From JASMTM01 sp964441735 (GTDB lineage: Bacteria > Thermotogota > Thermotogae > Petrotogales > Kosmotogaceae), in NCBI GenBank assembly GCA_964441735.1, contig CAYTVB010000004.1, positions 1 through 64,000 of the forward strand: a stretch of DNA of 64,000 nt, in the 5' to 3' direction. Under the pieces are notes generated by a model. It saw nothing but the letters and a program-made list of their open reading frames with translations. It had not been told where the DNA came from and made no database searches. Below, piece by piece: positions 19,140-27,655 of this stretch; the stretch's first letter is position 1, and each line of letters starts with the position of its first letter. The translations under genes and the position numbers were made by a program.

Positions 19140-19463
19140 CTATTCCCTGTCAAATTCATATTTATCAGAGAGCTTTCTAAATTCATTTGAACGGTGTTTG
19201 TAATCCTTATCGTTAATCATTAAATACCAGTGCGAGAGCTCATGAAGGATTGTTTTTTTCAGCAATTTTGAATCATCAAGCAAGACAGGAGAAAGCTCCA
19301 TACGCAATGGCACAACTTTTCCTTTGTCTTTTTTATAAACAATACGACCGAGCGTCCTTTTTAATCTGCTATTTAATTTAATTGGCAAATCAAAAAACAG
19401 ACCAAACTCTTCCGCTGCAAGCGTTCTAACAAGAAATCTCAATTTCTTTTGTTCATCATCCAT
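19140..19463 (-). CDS. SprT-like zinc metalloprotein, short form
   Basis: About 107 residues from ATG 19463 (an upstream in-frame TTG at 19496 would add 11 residues; neither has a strong SD). The zinc-protease motif HELSHWYL (HExxH) is followed about 20 residues later by HRSNEFRKLSDKY, the arrangement of SprT/Wss1-like domains, where a third His completes the zinc site. The C-terminal zinc ribbon of SprT is missing. Function in bacteria is unknown; eukaryotic relatives cleave DNA-protein crosslinks. It shares a transcript direction with the mannosidase, 14 bases apart, but no functional link is evident. Confidence 0.7.
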   Translation of the reverse strand: MDDEQKKLRFLVRTLAAEEFGLFFDLPIKLNSRLKRTLGRIVYKKDKGKVVPLRMELSPVLLDDSKLLKKTILHELSHWYLMINDKDYKHRSNEFRKLSDKYEFDRE

Positions 19464-19549
19464 ACTTAAAGAATAGCACGAACTCACAAAAAGCAAAAGA
19501 TTTCTTATATGATAAAATCACTTTTGTAGTTGCAATGGAGGTATTTAAT

Positions 19550-20662
19550 ATGAAGAAGATAGCAATGATATTTGGAACCAGACCCGAGGCAATAAAAATG
19601 GCTCCTGTATATCTGGCATTGAAGGAAACTGATTTAAAACCTGCTATTATAGCCACCGCTCAACACAGAGAAATGCTCGATCAGGTTTTAACATTATTTA
19701 ATATTTCACCTGATTATGACCTTAATATCATGAGAGTTAAACAGAGCCTTTCCAGTCTCACTTCAAGGTTAATTTCTTCAATTGATAATGTTTTCAGTAA
19801 GGAAAAATTCGATGCAGCACTGGTTCAGGGCGATACCACTTCAACCTTTGCTGGAGCACTTGTAGCTTTTTATTACAAATGCCCGGTAGGACATATAGAA
19901 GCAGGGTTAAGAACGAATAACATTTATAGTCCTTTCCCTGAGGAGGTTAATCGCAGATTATCTTCAACACTCGCGAATTTCCATTTTCCTCCTACAAACA
20001 AAGCGAAAGAGAATTTGCTTGCTGAAGGCATTTCAGATGAAAAAATACTTAAAACCGGTAATACCGTTATAGATGCTCTAAAATGGGTAATAAACAATAA
20101 AAACTACGACATGAAACGTATAAGAGAAGAATTTGATCTATTAGATAAAAATTACATTCTTCTTACCACCCACAGGCGGGAAAGCTGGGGCGAGCCTATG
20201 AGAAATATTATGAAGGCTATAAAAGAGATATTAATCCAGGAAAAAGACCTGCATGTGGTTTTTCCCGTACACCTTAATCCATCCGTGCGGGAAATTGTTT
20301 TTGAAGAACTCGGAGAAAAAGAAAGAGTAACATTGCTTGATCCCCTCGATTATCTTCCCTTTGTGGCAGTAATGGAAGGCTCAAAGATAATTCTAACCGA
20401 TTCTGGAGGCATTCAGGAGGAAGGACCCGCTCTTGGAAAACCTGTACTAGTCTTAAGAGAAACAACGGAAAGACCTGAAGCAATAGATTCAGGAACAGCT
20501 AAACTGGTGGGAACATCTACCCAAAAGATAGTCAGTGAAACATTAGAATTACTCCATGATAATAAAAAATACTTACGTATGGCAAAAGCTGTAAATCCCT
20601 TTGGTGATGGAAAGGCAGCGAATAGAATTAAAGCTTTTCTTCAAAATAAATTGTACAGTTAA
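19550..20662 (+). CDS. wecB: UDP-N-acetylglucosamine 2-epimerase (non-hydrolysing)
   Basis: About 370 residues. Starts MKKIAMIFGTRPEAIKMAP as WecB/MnaA proteins do; other family segments are TAQHREMLDQVL, VQGDTTSTFAGALVAFY, HIEAGLRTNN, FPEEVNRRL, TTHRRESWG, LTDSGGIQEEGPALGKPVLVLRETTERPE. It interconverts UDP-GlcNAc and UDP-ManNAc for surface polysaccharides. Start: ATG 19550 with GGAGGT 7 bases upstream; the earlier in-frame ATG at 19535 contains that SD and is rejected. A single gene with convergent neighbour 80 bases away; I see no clear terminator in 20663-20742. Confidence 0.95.
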   Translation: MKKIAMIFGTRPEAIKMAPVYLALKETDLKPAIIATAQHREMLDQVLTLFNISPDYDLNIMRVKQSLSSLTSRLISSIDNVFSKEKFDAALVQGDTTSTFAGALVAFYYKCPVGHIEAGLRTNNIYSPFPEEVNRRLSSTLANFHFPPTNKAKENLLAEGISDEKILKTGNTVIDALKWVINNKNYDMKRIREEFDLLDKNYILLTTHRRESWGEPMRNIMKAIKEILIQEKDLHVVFPVHLNPSVREIVFEELGEKERVTLLDPLDYLPFVAVMEGSKIILTDSGGIQEEGPALGKPVLVLRETTERPEAIDSGTAKLVGTSTQKIVSETLELLHDNKKYLRMAKAVNPFGDGKAANRIKAFLQNKLYS

Positions 20663-20742
20663 CTGTAATTATCCACTCTTCACTCTTATAGATCGGGTAT
20701 TCGTTACATAGAAATATATAAAGCATTATTTACTAAAACATA

Positions 20743-21189
20743 CTATTCAATGATGATTAGTACGTCTCCAGCGTCTATATTGTCTCCTTTATTAACCTTT
20801 ACAGTTTTAACCGTTCCCTCATAATCTGAAAGTACTGTGTTTTCCATTTTCATTGCTTCCATTAATATCACTTTGCCTCCACGACTAATTTTATCTCCAG
20901 GAGAAACATAAATATCGAGTATTACCCCCGTCATCGGAGAGGTTATTTCTGTACCTTCAGCTCTCTCTGTCTCTTCAACTTTTTTCTCAGTAGTAGATTT
21001 TCCTCTATTATCATTAATCTCTTTTGGCTTTTCAGCAGTTTCTTTTTTTTGTTTCTGTTTTTGAACGTTTTTTTGTGTGGTAGTCTGTTTTTGTGTGACT
21101 TCATGAGCGGGTTTTGATTTATCTTTTATTTCCTCAACATCAACGATGTATTTTTTGCCATCCACGGTTACTTTGAATGTTCGCTGCAT
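20743..21189 (-). CDS. Biotin carboxyl carrier protein (1.3S/BCCP type)
   Basis: 148 residues. A short N-terminal domain (MQRTFKVTVDGKKYIVDVEE) is joined by a Lys/Gln/Glu-rich flexible linker (about 25-75) to a biotinyl domain with the attachment motif EAMKMEN, biotinylated Lys114, and PMTGVILDIYVSPGD upstream. It ferries the carboxyl group between carboxyltransferase subunits. Last gene of the seven-gene methylmalonyl-CoA operon; its SD (GGGGAGG) lies inside the end of the OadG-like gene. Closest roles: carrier of methylmalonyl-CoA decarboxylase or of a transcarboxylase. Confidence 0.93.
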   Translation of the reverse strand: MQRTFKVTVDGKKYIVDVEEIKDKSKPAHEVTQKQTTTQKNVQKQKQKKETAEKPKEINDNRGKSTTEKKVEETERAEGTEITSPMTGVILDIYVSPGDKISRGGKVILMEAMKMENTVLSDYEGTVKTVKVNKGDNIDAGDVLIIIE

Positions 21190-21544
21190 TATTCTGCCTC
21201 CCCGTTTTCCAGAATATTAAAGGTTTCCTCTGTTTCCAGTGATTTATCCTTTCTTCTGTCTTAACAGATTTTATTACAAAATCGCCATGTCCCATATACT
21301 GCGTAACTGTTGAAGTGATTACAGCAACCATACGTGATGTCAATTCGCTGGAATCTTTGGTTTTCCCTGCTTCACTCTCATGGAAATCGGTCTTCTTTTT
21401 GGTCTCTTTTCCGGAAATTTTGACCGGTTTTCCTTTATCTTTAGATAAAAATTTACCCATAAGGGCAAACATAATTGCAAGAATTGTTAAAACACTGAAT
21501 ACTACAATAAGCCCAAGTATTGTAACCTGAATCGTTTCAGACAT
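21140..21544 (-). CDS. OadG-like membrane subunit (Na+-pump decarboxylase gamma), C-terminus probably frameshifted
   Basis: One membrane span (about residues 6-28, VTILGLIVVFSVLTILAIMF), a charged linker, then an ending similar to OadG family proteins (RMVAVITSTVTQYMG, FVIKSVK). The frame as written gives 134 residues, with an odd basic tail that overlaps the biotin-carrier gene by 50 bases. If one A is added to the A-run at plus-strand 21250-21252, the frame instead continues as an acidic tail and stops in TAATG exactly at the carrier start, giving 118 residues. That looks like the native ending. The gamma subunit anchors carboxyltransferase to the membrane beta subunit in Na+ pumps; no beta subunit is in this window. 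Confidence 0.8.
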   Translation of the reverse strand: MSETIQVTILGLIVVFSVLTILAIMFALMGKFLSKDKGKPVKISGKETKKKTDFHESEAGKTKDSSELTSRMVAVITSTVTQYMGHGDFVIKSVKTEERINHWKQRKPLIFWKTGRQNNAANIQSNRGWQKIHR

Positions 21545-21553
21545 TAAATCACC

Positions 21554-23101
21554 TCAAAGAGGAATATTACCGTGCTTTTTGTTCGGAAAACCTTCAACCT
21601 TGCTCTTTGTTATGGATAACGCAGCTGCGATCTTCATTTTACTTTCTGCAGGTTCAATAACACCTTCAATATATCCCCTTGCAGCTGCTCTATAAGGATT
21701 TCCAAAGGCTTCTCTGTATTCTTCTATCTTTTCTTTCCTTGTCTTTTCAGGATTATCGGAATCCTTGATTTCTTTTCTGAATATAATATTTGCCGCTCCT
21801 TCTGGTCCCATAACAGCTATTTCCGCTCCAGGCCAGGCGTAAACAATATCTGATCCAAGATGCTGGCTACCCATGGCAATATATGCGCCACCATAAGCCT
21901 TTCTTAGAATTACTGTGATTTTTGGCACGGTGGCTTCACTGTAAGCATACAGAAGTTTGGCACCATGCCTGATTATTCCACCATGCTCCTGAGCTATTCC
22001 CGGAAGAAAACCCGGAGTGTCAACCAAGGTCAGTATTGGGATATTAAAACTGTCCAGAAAACGAATAAATCTTGCAGCTTTGTCAGAAGAATCAATATCC
22101 AAAGCACCTGCAAAAACGGATGGTTGATTTGCCACAATTCCCACAGATTGACCATTGATCCTGGCAAATCCTACAACCATATTTCTCGCGTAATCCTTAT
22201 GCACTTCAAAGAAATGTCCATCATCAACAGTTTCTTCAATTACTCGATGAACATCATATGATTGTTTGGGATTTTCCGGAACTATTTCATTCAACGTTTC
22301 ATTCTTTTCAATTGACCGGGGTTCTTTTGCTTCTGGTTCTTCTGCATTATTCTGCGGTATATATGAAATAAGCTCTCTGACATTTTTCAAAACTGTTTCA
22401 TCATTCTCAGCAGAAAAGTGTGCAACACCGCTTTTTGTATTATGAACAGAGGCACCGCCAAGCTCATTTTTACCAATATCTTCTCCGGTAACTGCTTTGA
22501 TGACCTGGGGACCGGTAATAAACATCTGTGAAATATCTTCAACCATAAATATAAAATCTGTTATAGCGGGTGAGTAAACAGCGCCTCCTGCACATGGTCC
22601 CGATATAACCGTTATTTGAGGTATAACTCCTGAAGCCCGTGTATTTCTATAAAAAATACCACCATATCCATATAGTGAGTCCACGCCTTCTTGAATCCGC
22701 GCACCACCTGAATCGTTAATGCCAATAAGAGGTATTCCCATTTTCATAGCTGTATCCTGAATCTTCATTATCTTTTTTGCATGCATTTCACCAAGTGAAC
22801 CACCCTGAACTGTAAAATCCTGTGAAAAAATCGCAACATTTCTACCATCTATTTTTCCAACTCCCGTTACAACGCCATCGCCAGGGAAATCTTTTTTGTC
22901 AAGTCCAAAGTTCACAGATCTATGTTGAACAAACCTGTCATATTCTTCAAAACTTCCTTCATCACATAACAAATCAATACGCTCTCTCGCAGTCAATTTA
23001 TTGCGAGAATGCTGTTTCTCAATTTTTTCTTCACCGCCACCTTTTTCTATTTTTTCGTTACGTTTTCGGAGTTCTTCAATATTGTCACTCAAAATAAACA
23101 C
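21554..23101 (-). CDS. mmdA: Methylmalonyl-CoA carboxyltransferase 12S-type / decarboxylase alpha subunit
   Basis: 515 residues, the normal size of acyl-CoA carboxyltransferases (PccB, MmdA, 12S). Two crotonase-like halves: the N-terminal half has NDSGGARIQEGVDSLYGYG and GPCAGGAVYSPA, the C-terminal half has VDTPGFLPGIAQEHGGIIRHGAKLL and KAYGGAYIAM. It moves the carboxyl group between methylmalonyl-CoA and biotin on the carrier encoded two genes downstream. Its position in an operon with mutase and epimerase points to methylmalonyl-CoA rather than another acyl-CoA. It could be PccB in the reverse sense, but there is no biotin carboxylase gene here. Confidence 0.93.
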   Translation of the reverse strand: MFILSDNIEELRKRNEKIEKGGGEEKIEKQHSRNKLTARERIDLLCDEGSFEEYDRFVQHRSVNFGLDKKDFPGDGVVTGVGKIDGRNVAIFSQDFTVQGGSLGEMHAKKIMKIQDTAMKMGIPLIGINDSGGARIQEGVDSLYGYGGIFYRNTRASGVIPQITVISGPCAGGAVYSPAITDFIFMVEDISQMFITGPQVIKAVTGEDIGKNELGGASVHNTKSGVAHFSAENDETVLKNVRELISYIPQNNAEEPEAKEPRSIEKNETLNEIVPENPKQSYDVHRVIEETVDDGHFFEVHKDYARNMVVGFARINGQSVGIVANQPSVFAGALDIDSSDKAARFIRFLDSFNIPILTLVDTPGFLPGIAQEHGGIIRHGAKLLYAYSEATVPKITVILRKAYGGAYIAMGSQHLGSDIVYAWPGAEIAVMGPEGAANIIFRKEIKDSDNPEKTRKEKIEEYREAFGNPYRAAARGYIEGVIEPAESKMKIAAALSITKSKVEGFPNKKHGNIPL

Positions 23102-23109
23102 CTCCAGTT

Positions 23110-23517
23110 TTAATGCTCACCTTCAACAAGTTCTATAAGAACACCTTTCGTGCTCTTTGGATGAAGAAAAACTGTCTTTGTTCCTCCAGCACCTTCGCGT
23201 GGGGTTTCACTTAATGGTTTCATATTCATTTTCTTAGCTTTTTCAATACCTTCAAGTGCACTATCAACAGAAATCGCGATGTGGTGAATACCTTCACCTC
23301 TTTTTTCAATATGCTTTGCAATTGTACTGTCAAGATTTATAGATTCCAGCAACTCTATTTTCGTATTCCCTGTAACTAAGAATGCAACCTTCAATCCTCT
23401 ATCATCCAGTGTTTCTATTTTTTCGAGCTTAAAACCAAGATAATCAACGTAGATCTTTTTATGTTCTTCAATGGATTTTACCGCAATACCAATATGATCA
23501 ATTTTTTCCGCTTTCAT
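23110..23517 (-). CDS. mce: Methylmalonyl-CoA epimerase
   Basis: 135 residues, a vicinal-oxygen-chelate fold enzyme that interconverts (R)- and (S)-methylmalonyl-CoA. Metal ligands are visible in KIDHIGIAV (His8), GEGIHHIAISV and LIELVEG (Glu). It starts 7 bases after the MeaB stop and ends 8 bases before mmdA. It links the carboxyltransferase, which uses the (S)-form, to the mutase, which uses the (R)-form. Confidence 0.94.
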   Translation of the reverse strand: MKAEKIDHIGIAVKSIEEHKKIYVDYLGFKLEKIETLDDRGLKVAFLVTGNTKIELLESINLDSTIAKHIEKRGEGIHHIAISVDSALEGIEKAKKMNMKPLSETPREGAGGTKTVFLHPKSTKGVLIELVEGEH

Positions 23518-23524
23518 TGTCCTT

Positions 23525-24358
23525 TCACTCCTCCTTCGAATACAAATCGATTATCTTTTCGAGATCTTCCGTCCTCTTATACCTGGTCCTTAAAATTGAA
23601 AACAATGTATTTAAAAGGTTGAATCTGTATCTATCTTTTCTATTCTCCTTCAGTTTCTCGGTTTGTATTAGAACGTCCAGATGGTTCCGGATAGCTTCTC
23701 TTAGTTTATCTATATTCTCACCGTTAATGCTGTTTGTAGTTAATACATCTCTTTCTATGCCCACGAGTTTTAATGTCGCTTCTATGTTAGCCAGAAGCCT
23801 TCCTGACCCCTCCAGATCTTTTTTGTTGACAACATAAATATCCCCTATTTCCATGATGCCTGCTTTCAGCATCTGAACATCATCACCAGAGCCAGGTGCA
23901 AGCACCAACAAAACCAGATCGGCGAGATTCACAATATCCGTTTCAGACTGTCCCACACCGACTGTCTCAACGAAAATGATATCATAACCAGCCCGTCCGA
24001 GAAACTCCACAGCATCGTATATTCCAGGGCTTAAACCTCCAACCGCTCCCCTGCTGGCCATAGAACGAATGAATATATTTTTTCGTCCCGCTGAATGTCT
24101 CATCCGGATTCTGTCTCCAAGAAAAGCCCCACCAGTAAAAGCGCTAGTTGGATCAACAGCAATTATGGCCACATCTTTCTCTATTGCAAACATTTCTGCA
24201 AGTCTATCGGTCATGGTAGATTTTCCCGATCCGGGACTGCCGGTGATACCAACCACCAAATAATCTCTCTCAGGATATTTTGAAACTATATCTTTTGCTT
24301 TTAGTGGATCTTTCTCTATTCTGGTTAGTGTTTTCGCTACTTCTCTTTCAGAAATCAT
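23525..24358 (-). CDS. meaB: MeaB/ArgK-type G-protein chaperone of methylmalonyl-CoA mutase
   Basis: 277 residues, a little shorter than the usual 310-330, mainly at both ends. P-loop GITGSPGSGKSTMTDRL, DPTSAFTGGAFLGDRIRM, switch segment FVETVGVGQSETDIVNLAD, and the guanine-specificity motif NKKDL. It loads and protects the adenosylcobalamin of the mutase using GTP. The start overlaps the small mutase subunit stop (ATGA). Old annotations call this family LAO/AO transport ATPase; the operon context favours MeaB. Confidence 0.94.
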   Translation of the reverse strand: MISEREVAKTLTRIEKDPLKAKDIVSKYPERDYLVVGITGSPGSGKSTMTDRLAEMFAIEKDVAIIAVDPTSAFTGGAFLGDRIRMRHSAGRKNIFIRSMASRGAVGGLSPGIYDAVEFLGRAGYDIIFVETVGVGQSETDIVNLADLVLLVLAPGSGDDVQMLKAGIMEIGDIYVVNKKDLEGSGRLLANIEATLKLVGIERDVLTTNSINGENIDKLREAIRNHLDVLIQTEKLKENRKDRYRFNLLNTLFSILRTRYKRTEDLEKIIDLYSKEE

Positions 24359-24747
24359 TTCACTGCTTCTTTTACACCATCAATTATCTTTTTCAGTGGA
24401 ACTCCCGGACCAAAAACATCATATATTCCCATTTCTTTTAGTCTTTCAGTATCTTTACCGGGAATTATACCTCCCACAAATACAGGCTTATCTTCAATAT
24501 CTGATTCTTCCATTAGCTTCAGTATTCTTTCACACAATTTCATATGGGCTCCTGAGAGTATTGAAAGACCAATAATGTCAACATTTTCCTGTAATGCAGC
24601 TCTCACAATTTCTTTAGGCGACTGCCTTAACCCGGTGTATATAACTTCCATACCTGCATCCCGTAGAGCCATGGCTACTATTTTCGCTCCTCTATCATGT
24701 CCATCCAGTCCGGGTTTAGCTACAAGCACCTTTATTTTATTTTCCAT
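24355..24747 (-). CDS. mcmB: Methylmalonyl-CoA mutase, B12-binding small subunit
   Basis: About 130 residues from ATG 24747, which has AGGGAGGA 8 bases upstream; a longer in-frame extension to 24933 lies antiphase inside the large subunit gene and is a shadow. The cobalamin motif is GLDGHDRGAK with DxHxxG (Asp15, His17, Gly20), then GLSILSGAHM and VGGIIPGKD. It supplies the lower axial His to adenosylcobalamin. Large and small subunits as separate genes is the archaeal/Thermotogota-like layout, unlike the single-chain enzymes of many bacteria. Confidence 0.95.
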   Translation of the reverse strand: MENKIKVLVAKPGLDGHDRGAKIVAMALRDAGMEVIYTGLRQSPKEIVRAALQENVDIIGLSILSGAHMKLCERILKLMEESDIEDKPVFVGGIIPGKDTERLKEMGIYDVFGPGVPLKKIIDGVKEAVK

Positions 24748-24760
24748 ATACATATCCTCC

Positions 24761-26440
24761 CTAGAGTATAATTGCTTCTGTATACTCTCCAAATACATCT
24801 CTAAGCGCTGATGAGATTTCTCCAACCGTAGCATAATTCTTAACGGCGTCGAGTACATGTGGCATAATGTTGTTGCCTTCTTTAGCTGCACTTTTAAGCT
24901 CTTCAAGCGAATTTTTGACCTTATTTTGATCACGTTTTTCCTTTACTGATTTGAGTTTTTTCTTCTGTCTATCTTCAATTTCTGGATCAAACTCAAGAAT
25001 TTCTTTTTCTGCTTCTTCATCCGTTTGAAATTTGTTCACTCCAACCACAATCTCTTTTTGATTTTCAACATTGAGCTGATATTCGTACGCAGTATTCAGT
25101 ATTTCTTTTTGTATATATCCCTTTTCTATTGCCTTTACCATACCACCAAGATCATCAATTTTAGAAAGATATTCTCTTACTGCATCTTCGATGTCGGAAG
25201 TGAGTTTTTCAATATAATAAGAGCCTCCAAGAGGATCTACTGTATCTGCCACACCAGTTTCAAAAGCTATTATCTGTTGTGTTCTCAAGGCTGCCGTAAC
25301 AGATTCTTCTGTTGGCAACCCAAGTGCCTCATCATAGGAATTAGTGTGTAACGATTGGGTACCTCCAAGAACTGCAGCCAACGCCTGATAGGCCACTCTT
25401 GCAATATTATTCAATGGTTGCTGGGCTGTCAGTGTTGAGCCACCGGTTTGAGTATGGAAACGTAACCGCAGAGCTTTTTTGTTTTCCACATTAAAACGTT
25501 CTTTCATTATTCTTGCCCAGAGTCGCCTGGCGGCACGGAATTTCGCTATCTCTTCAAAAAAGTTATTGTGTGCATTGAAGAAAAAAGAAAGCCTTTTACC
25601 AAAGACATTGGGATCAAGTCCCGCATTTATGGCCGCTTCAACATAGGCTATGCCATTTGCCAGGGTGAAGGCTATTTCCTGAACTGCGTTGGCACCAGCC
25701 TCCCTGATATGATATCCGCTTATGCTTATCGTATTGAATCCGGGCAGGTTATTTGAACAATACTCAAAAATATCTGTAATTATTTTCATTGAAGGCTCAG
25801 GAGGGAAAATGTATGTGCCTCTTGCGACGTATTCCTTAAGAATATCATTTTGTATGGTTCCTCTCAATTCGCCAGGAGATACTCCCTGTTTTTCAGCAAG
25901 TGCAACATACATGGCCAAAAGAATAGCAGCTGTCGAATTGATAGTCATTGATGTGCTTACTTTGTCAAGAGGAATTTCTTTGAATAATGTTTCCATATCT
26001 TCTAATGAATCTATTGCTACACCAACTCTTCCAACTTCTCCTTCCGCCATTGAATCGTCTGAATCATAACCAATTTGTGTTGGAAGATCAAAAGCTACTG
26101 AAAGCCCTGTCTGTCCCTGGGACATCAGGTAATGAAATCGTTTGTTTGATTCTTCTGCCGTTCCGAAACCAGCATATTGTCTCATTGTCCATAGTTTTCC
26201 CCTGTACATCGTGGGCTGAACTCCCCGTGTGTACGGTGGCATTCCAGGGAAGGCAAGGTCTTTATCATATTCTAAATCGTCAATATCAAGAGGTGTATAG
26301 TTTTTTTTTATCTCCTGCGAAGAGGAAGTTTTAAATTTATCCTTACGTTCGGGGAATTTCTTAATGGTCGGTTCTACAATTTCTTCATCCCATTCCTTGC
26401 GTTGCTTCCTGATTCTTTCAAGCTCTTCTTTATCAAACAC
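24761..26440 (-). CDS. mcmA: Methylmalonyl-CoA mutase, catalytic large subunit
   Basis: 559 residues: the TIM-barrel substrate domain without the B12-binding domain, which is encoded 13 bases downstream. Family segments: TMYRGKLWTMRQYAGFGTAE, VAFDLPTQIGYDSDD, GTIQNDILKEYVARGTYIFP, SISGYHIREAGA, TQTGGSTLTAQQPLNNIAR, and SLHTNSYDEALGLPTEE. It isomerises succinyl-CoA and (R)-methylmalonyl-CoA. GTG start with GGGAGGG 6 bases upstream. First gene of the operon mcmA-mcmB-meaB-mce-mmdA-oadG-BCCP. Confidence 0.96.
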   Translation of the reverse strand: MFDKEELERIRKQRKEWDEEIVEPTIKKFPERKDKFKTSSSQEIKKNYTPLDIDDLEYDKDLAFPGMPPYTRGVQPTMYRGKLWTMRQYAGFGTAEESNKRFHYLMSQGQTGLSVAFDLPTQIGYDSDDSMAEGEVGRVGVAIDSLEDMETLFKEIPLDKVSTSMTINSTAAILLAMYVALAEKQGVSPGELRGTIQNDILKEYVARGTYIFPPEPSMKIITDIFEYCSNNLPGFNTISISGYHIREAGANAVQEIAFTLANGIAYVEAAINAGLDPNVFGKRLSFFFNAHNNFFEEIAKFRAARRLWARIMKERFNVENKKALRLRFHTQTGGSTLTAQQPLNNIARVAYQALAAVLGGTQSLHTNSYDEALGLPTEESVTAALRTQQIIAFETGVADTVDPLGGSYYIEKLTSDIEDAVREYLSKIDDLGGMVKAIEKGYIQKEILNTAYEYQLNVENQKEIVVGVNKFQTDEEAEKEILEFDPEIEDRQKKKLKSVKEKRDQNKVKNSLEELKSAAKEGNNIMPHVLDAVKNYATVGEISSALRDVFGEYTEAIIL

Positions 26441-26578
26441 GTAAATCCCTCCCTTTCTTATACTGCAAAATCATAATGAATATACCTTATTTATCATATT
26501 TCATACATATTTATTATTACATATAGTTCAAATTTATACAGTTAAAACCCCTGAAAATTCTTCTAATCCTAAATAATT

Positions 26579-26606
26579 AAATTAACAGAAGTCGAAACAG
26601 TGTCAA
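26579..26606 (-). promoter_or_regulatory. Candidate promoter of the methylmalonyl-CoA operon
   Basis: Minus-strand perfect TTGACA (plus 26601-26606), 16-base spacer, weak -10 TAATTT (plus 26579-26584). It would leave a leader of about 130 bases before the mcmA GTG. I see no B12-riboswitch structure in that leader. Confidence 0.4.
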
Positions 26607-26618
26607 GCTACTTTACGT

Positions 26619-26624
26619 TATAAT
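26619..26624 (+). promoter_or_regulatory. Candidate -10 box of the M42 peptidase gene
   Basis: TATAAT 23 bases before the ATG at 26647, with no good -35 at 16-18 bases. It would give a very short leader beginning close to the SD GGAGGTG. Confidence 0.4.
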
Positions 26625-26646
26625 TGATAAAAGTGGAGGTGTAAAA

Positions 26647-27642
26647 ATGGATATAGATAGATTAACAGAGCTAATTATCACCCCCGGGATTCCCGGAAGA
26701 GAAGAAATGGTGCGTGAATTAATTACCGATTATATTAAAGAAAACAAAAAATATGATTACATGGTCGATGATCTTGGTAATATCATTGTAGAAATAGGAG
26801 ATGGGGAGCCTGTTATTGGAATGGCTGCTCATATGGATGAAATCGGGTTATTGATTACAGGCTCCAATAGAGATGGGACGCTAAATTTCAAGAAACTCGG
26901 AGGCATTCCAGACGAAACACTTCCCGGCAGGCATATCGATGTGGTTAGCTCTCATGGTGATCTGCTTGACGGAGTTATAGGAATCGTCCCACCTCACTTA
27001 AGGTCTGGTAATAAACCACAAGCTGATCTGTGTATAAACGTGGGTGCTGACAATGAAGAAGAATTAACAGATCTGGGTATTGAGGTTCTGGATTATGCTG
27101 TTTTCAAAAAACATATTTCTATACTTAATGATAGGTACATGGCTGCCAGATCTCTCGATGACCGTTTTGGCTGCTCTATTCTGCTTGACTTGATAGATAA
27201 CCTAAATCCAGAAAAGATAAAGGGAAAGCTAATCATTGCATGGACGGTTCAGGAAGAAATTGGATTGGTCGGAGGACAGGCTCTTTCAAATAAATACTCA
27301 CCTGAATTATTTTTCCCTGTGGATAGTTTTGCCTGTTGTTCAAAGTTGACAGGTTCTGTAAAGGTTGGGGAAGGTCCTGTGCTCAGGATGGTGGATAGCA
27401 GATCAGTGGCTTCATATTACACGGGTAAAGAGATTATGAATCTGGCTAAATCAAAGGAAATTCCCCTTCAAATAGGCGTAACGGGTGGTGGAACAGATGG
27501 TATCCCCTTTATGCAAAAGGGCGTAAAGACTGTGCCGTTGAGCCTCGCAATAAAATACCTTCATTCTGAAGTAGAATACATGTCCTTTGATGATTATGAA
27601 AATCTATACAAATTGTTGCTGGAGATAGTCTATAGTCTCTGA
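26647..27642 (+). CDS. M42 family metallo-aminopeptidase
   Basis: 331 residues, normal for M42 (FrvX/TET-type) peptidases, which form large tetrahedral cytoplasmic particles and trim peptides. Metal and catalytic residues are visible in GMAAHMDEIGLLI (His, Asp), SLDDRFGC (Asp), VQEEIGLVGG (Glu pair) and the late His in KYLHSEVE. It follows GGAGGTG. Relatives are sometimes mis-called endoglucanases. Position next to a radical SAM gene 13 bases downstream suggests cotranscription; together with the opp system it fits peptide use, by inference. Confidence 0.92.
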   Translation: MDIDRLTELIITPGIPGREEMVRELITDYIKENKKYDYMVDDLGNIIVEIGDGEPVIGMAAHMDEIGLLITGSNRDGTLNFKKLGGIPDETLPGRHIDVVSSHGDLLDGVIGIVPPHLRSGNKPQADLCINVGADNEEELTDLGIEVLDYAVFKKHISILNDRYMAARSLDDRFGCSILLDLIDNLNPEKIKGKLIIAWTVQEEIGLVGGQALSNKYSPELFFPVDSFACCSKLTGSVKVGEGPVLRMVDSRSVASYYTGKEIMNLAKSKEIPLQIGVTGGGTDGIPFMQKGVKTVPLSLAIKYLHSEVEYMSFDDYENLYKLLLEIVYSL

Positions 27643-27655
27643 GTCAGGAGTTTTT

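Noticed and set aside
24748..24933. N-terminal extension of the small mutase subunit
   Set aside because: It lies in another frame of mcmA and lacks family similarity; a proper SD sits just before ATG 24747.
26441..26646. B12 riboswitch before the mutase operon
   Set aside because: The leader is AT-rich with no B12-box-like sequence or long helical core.
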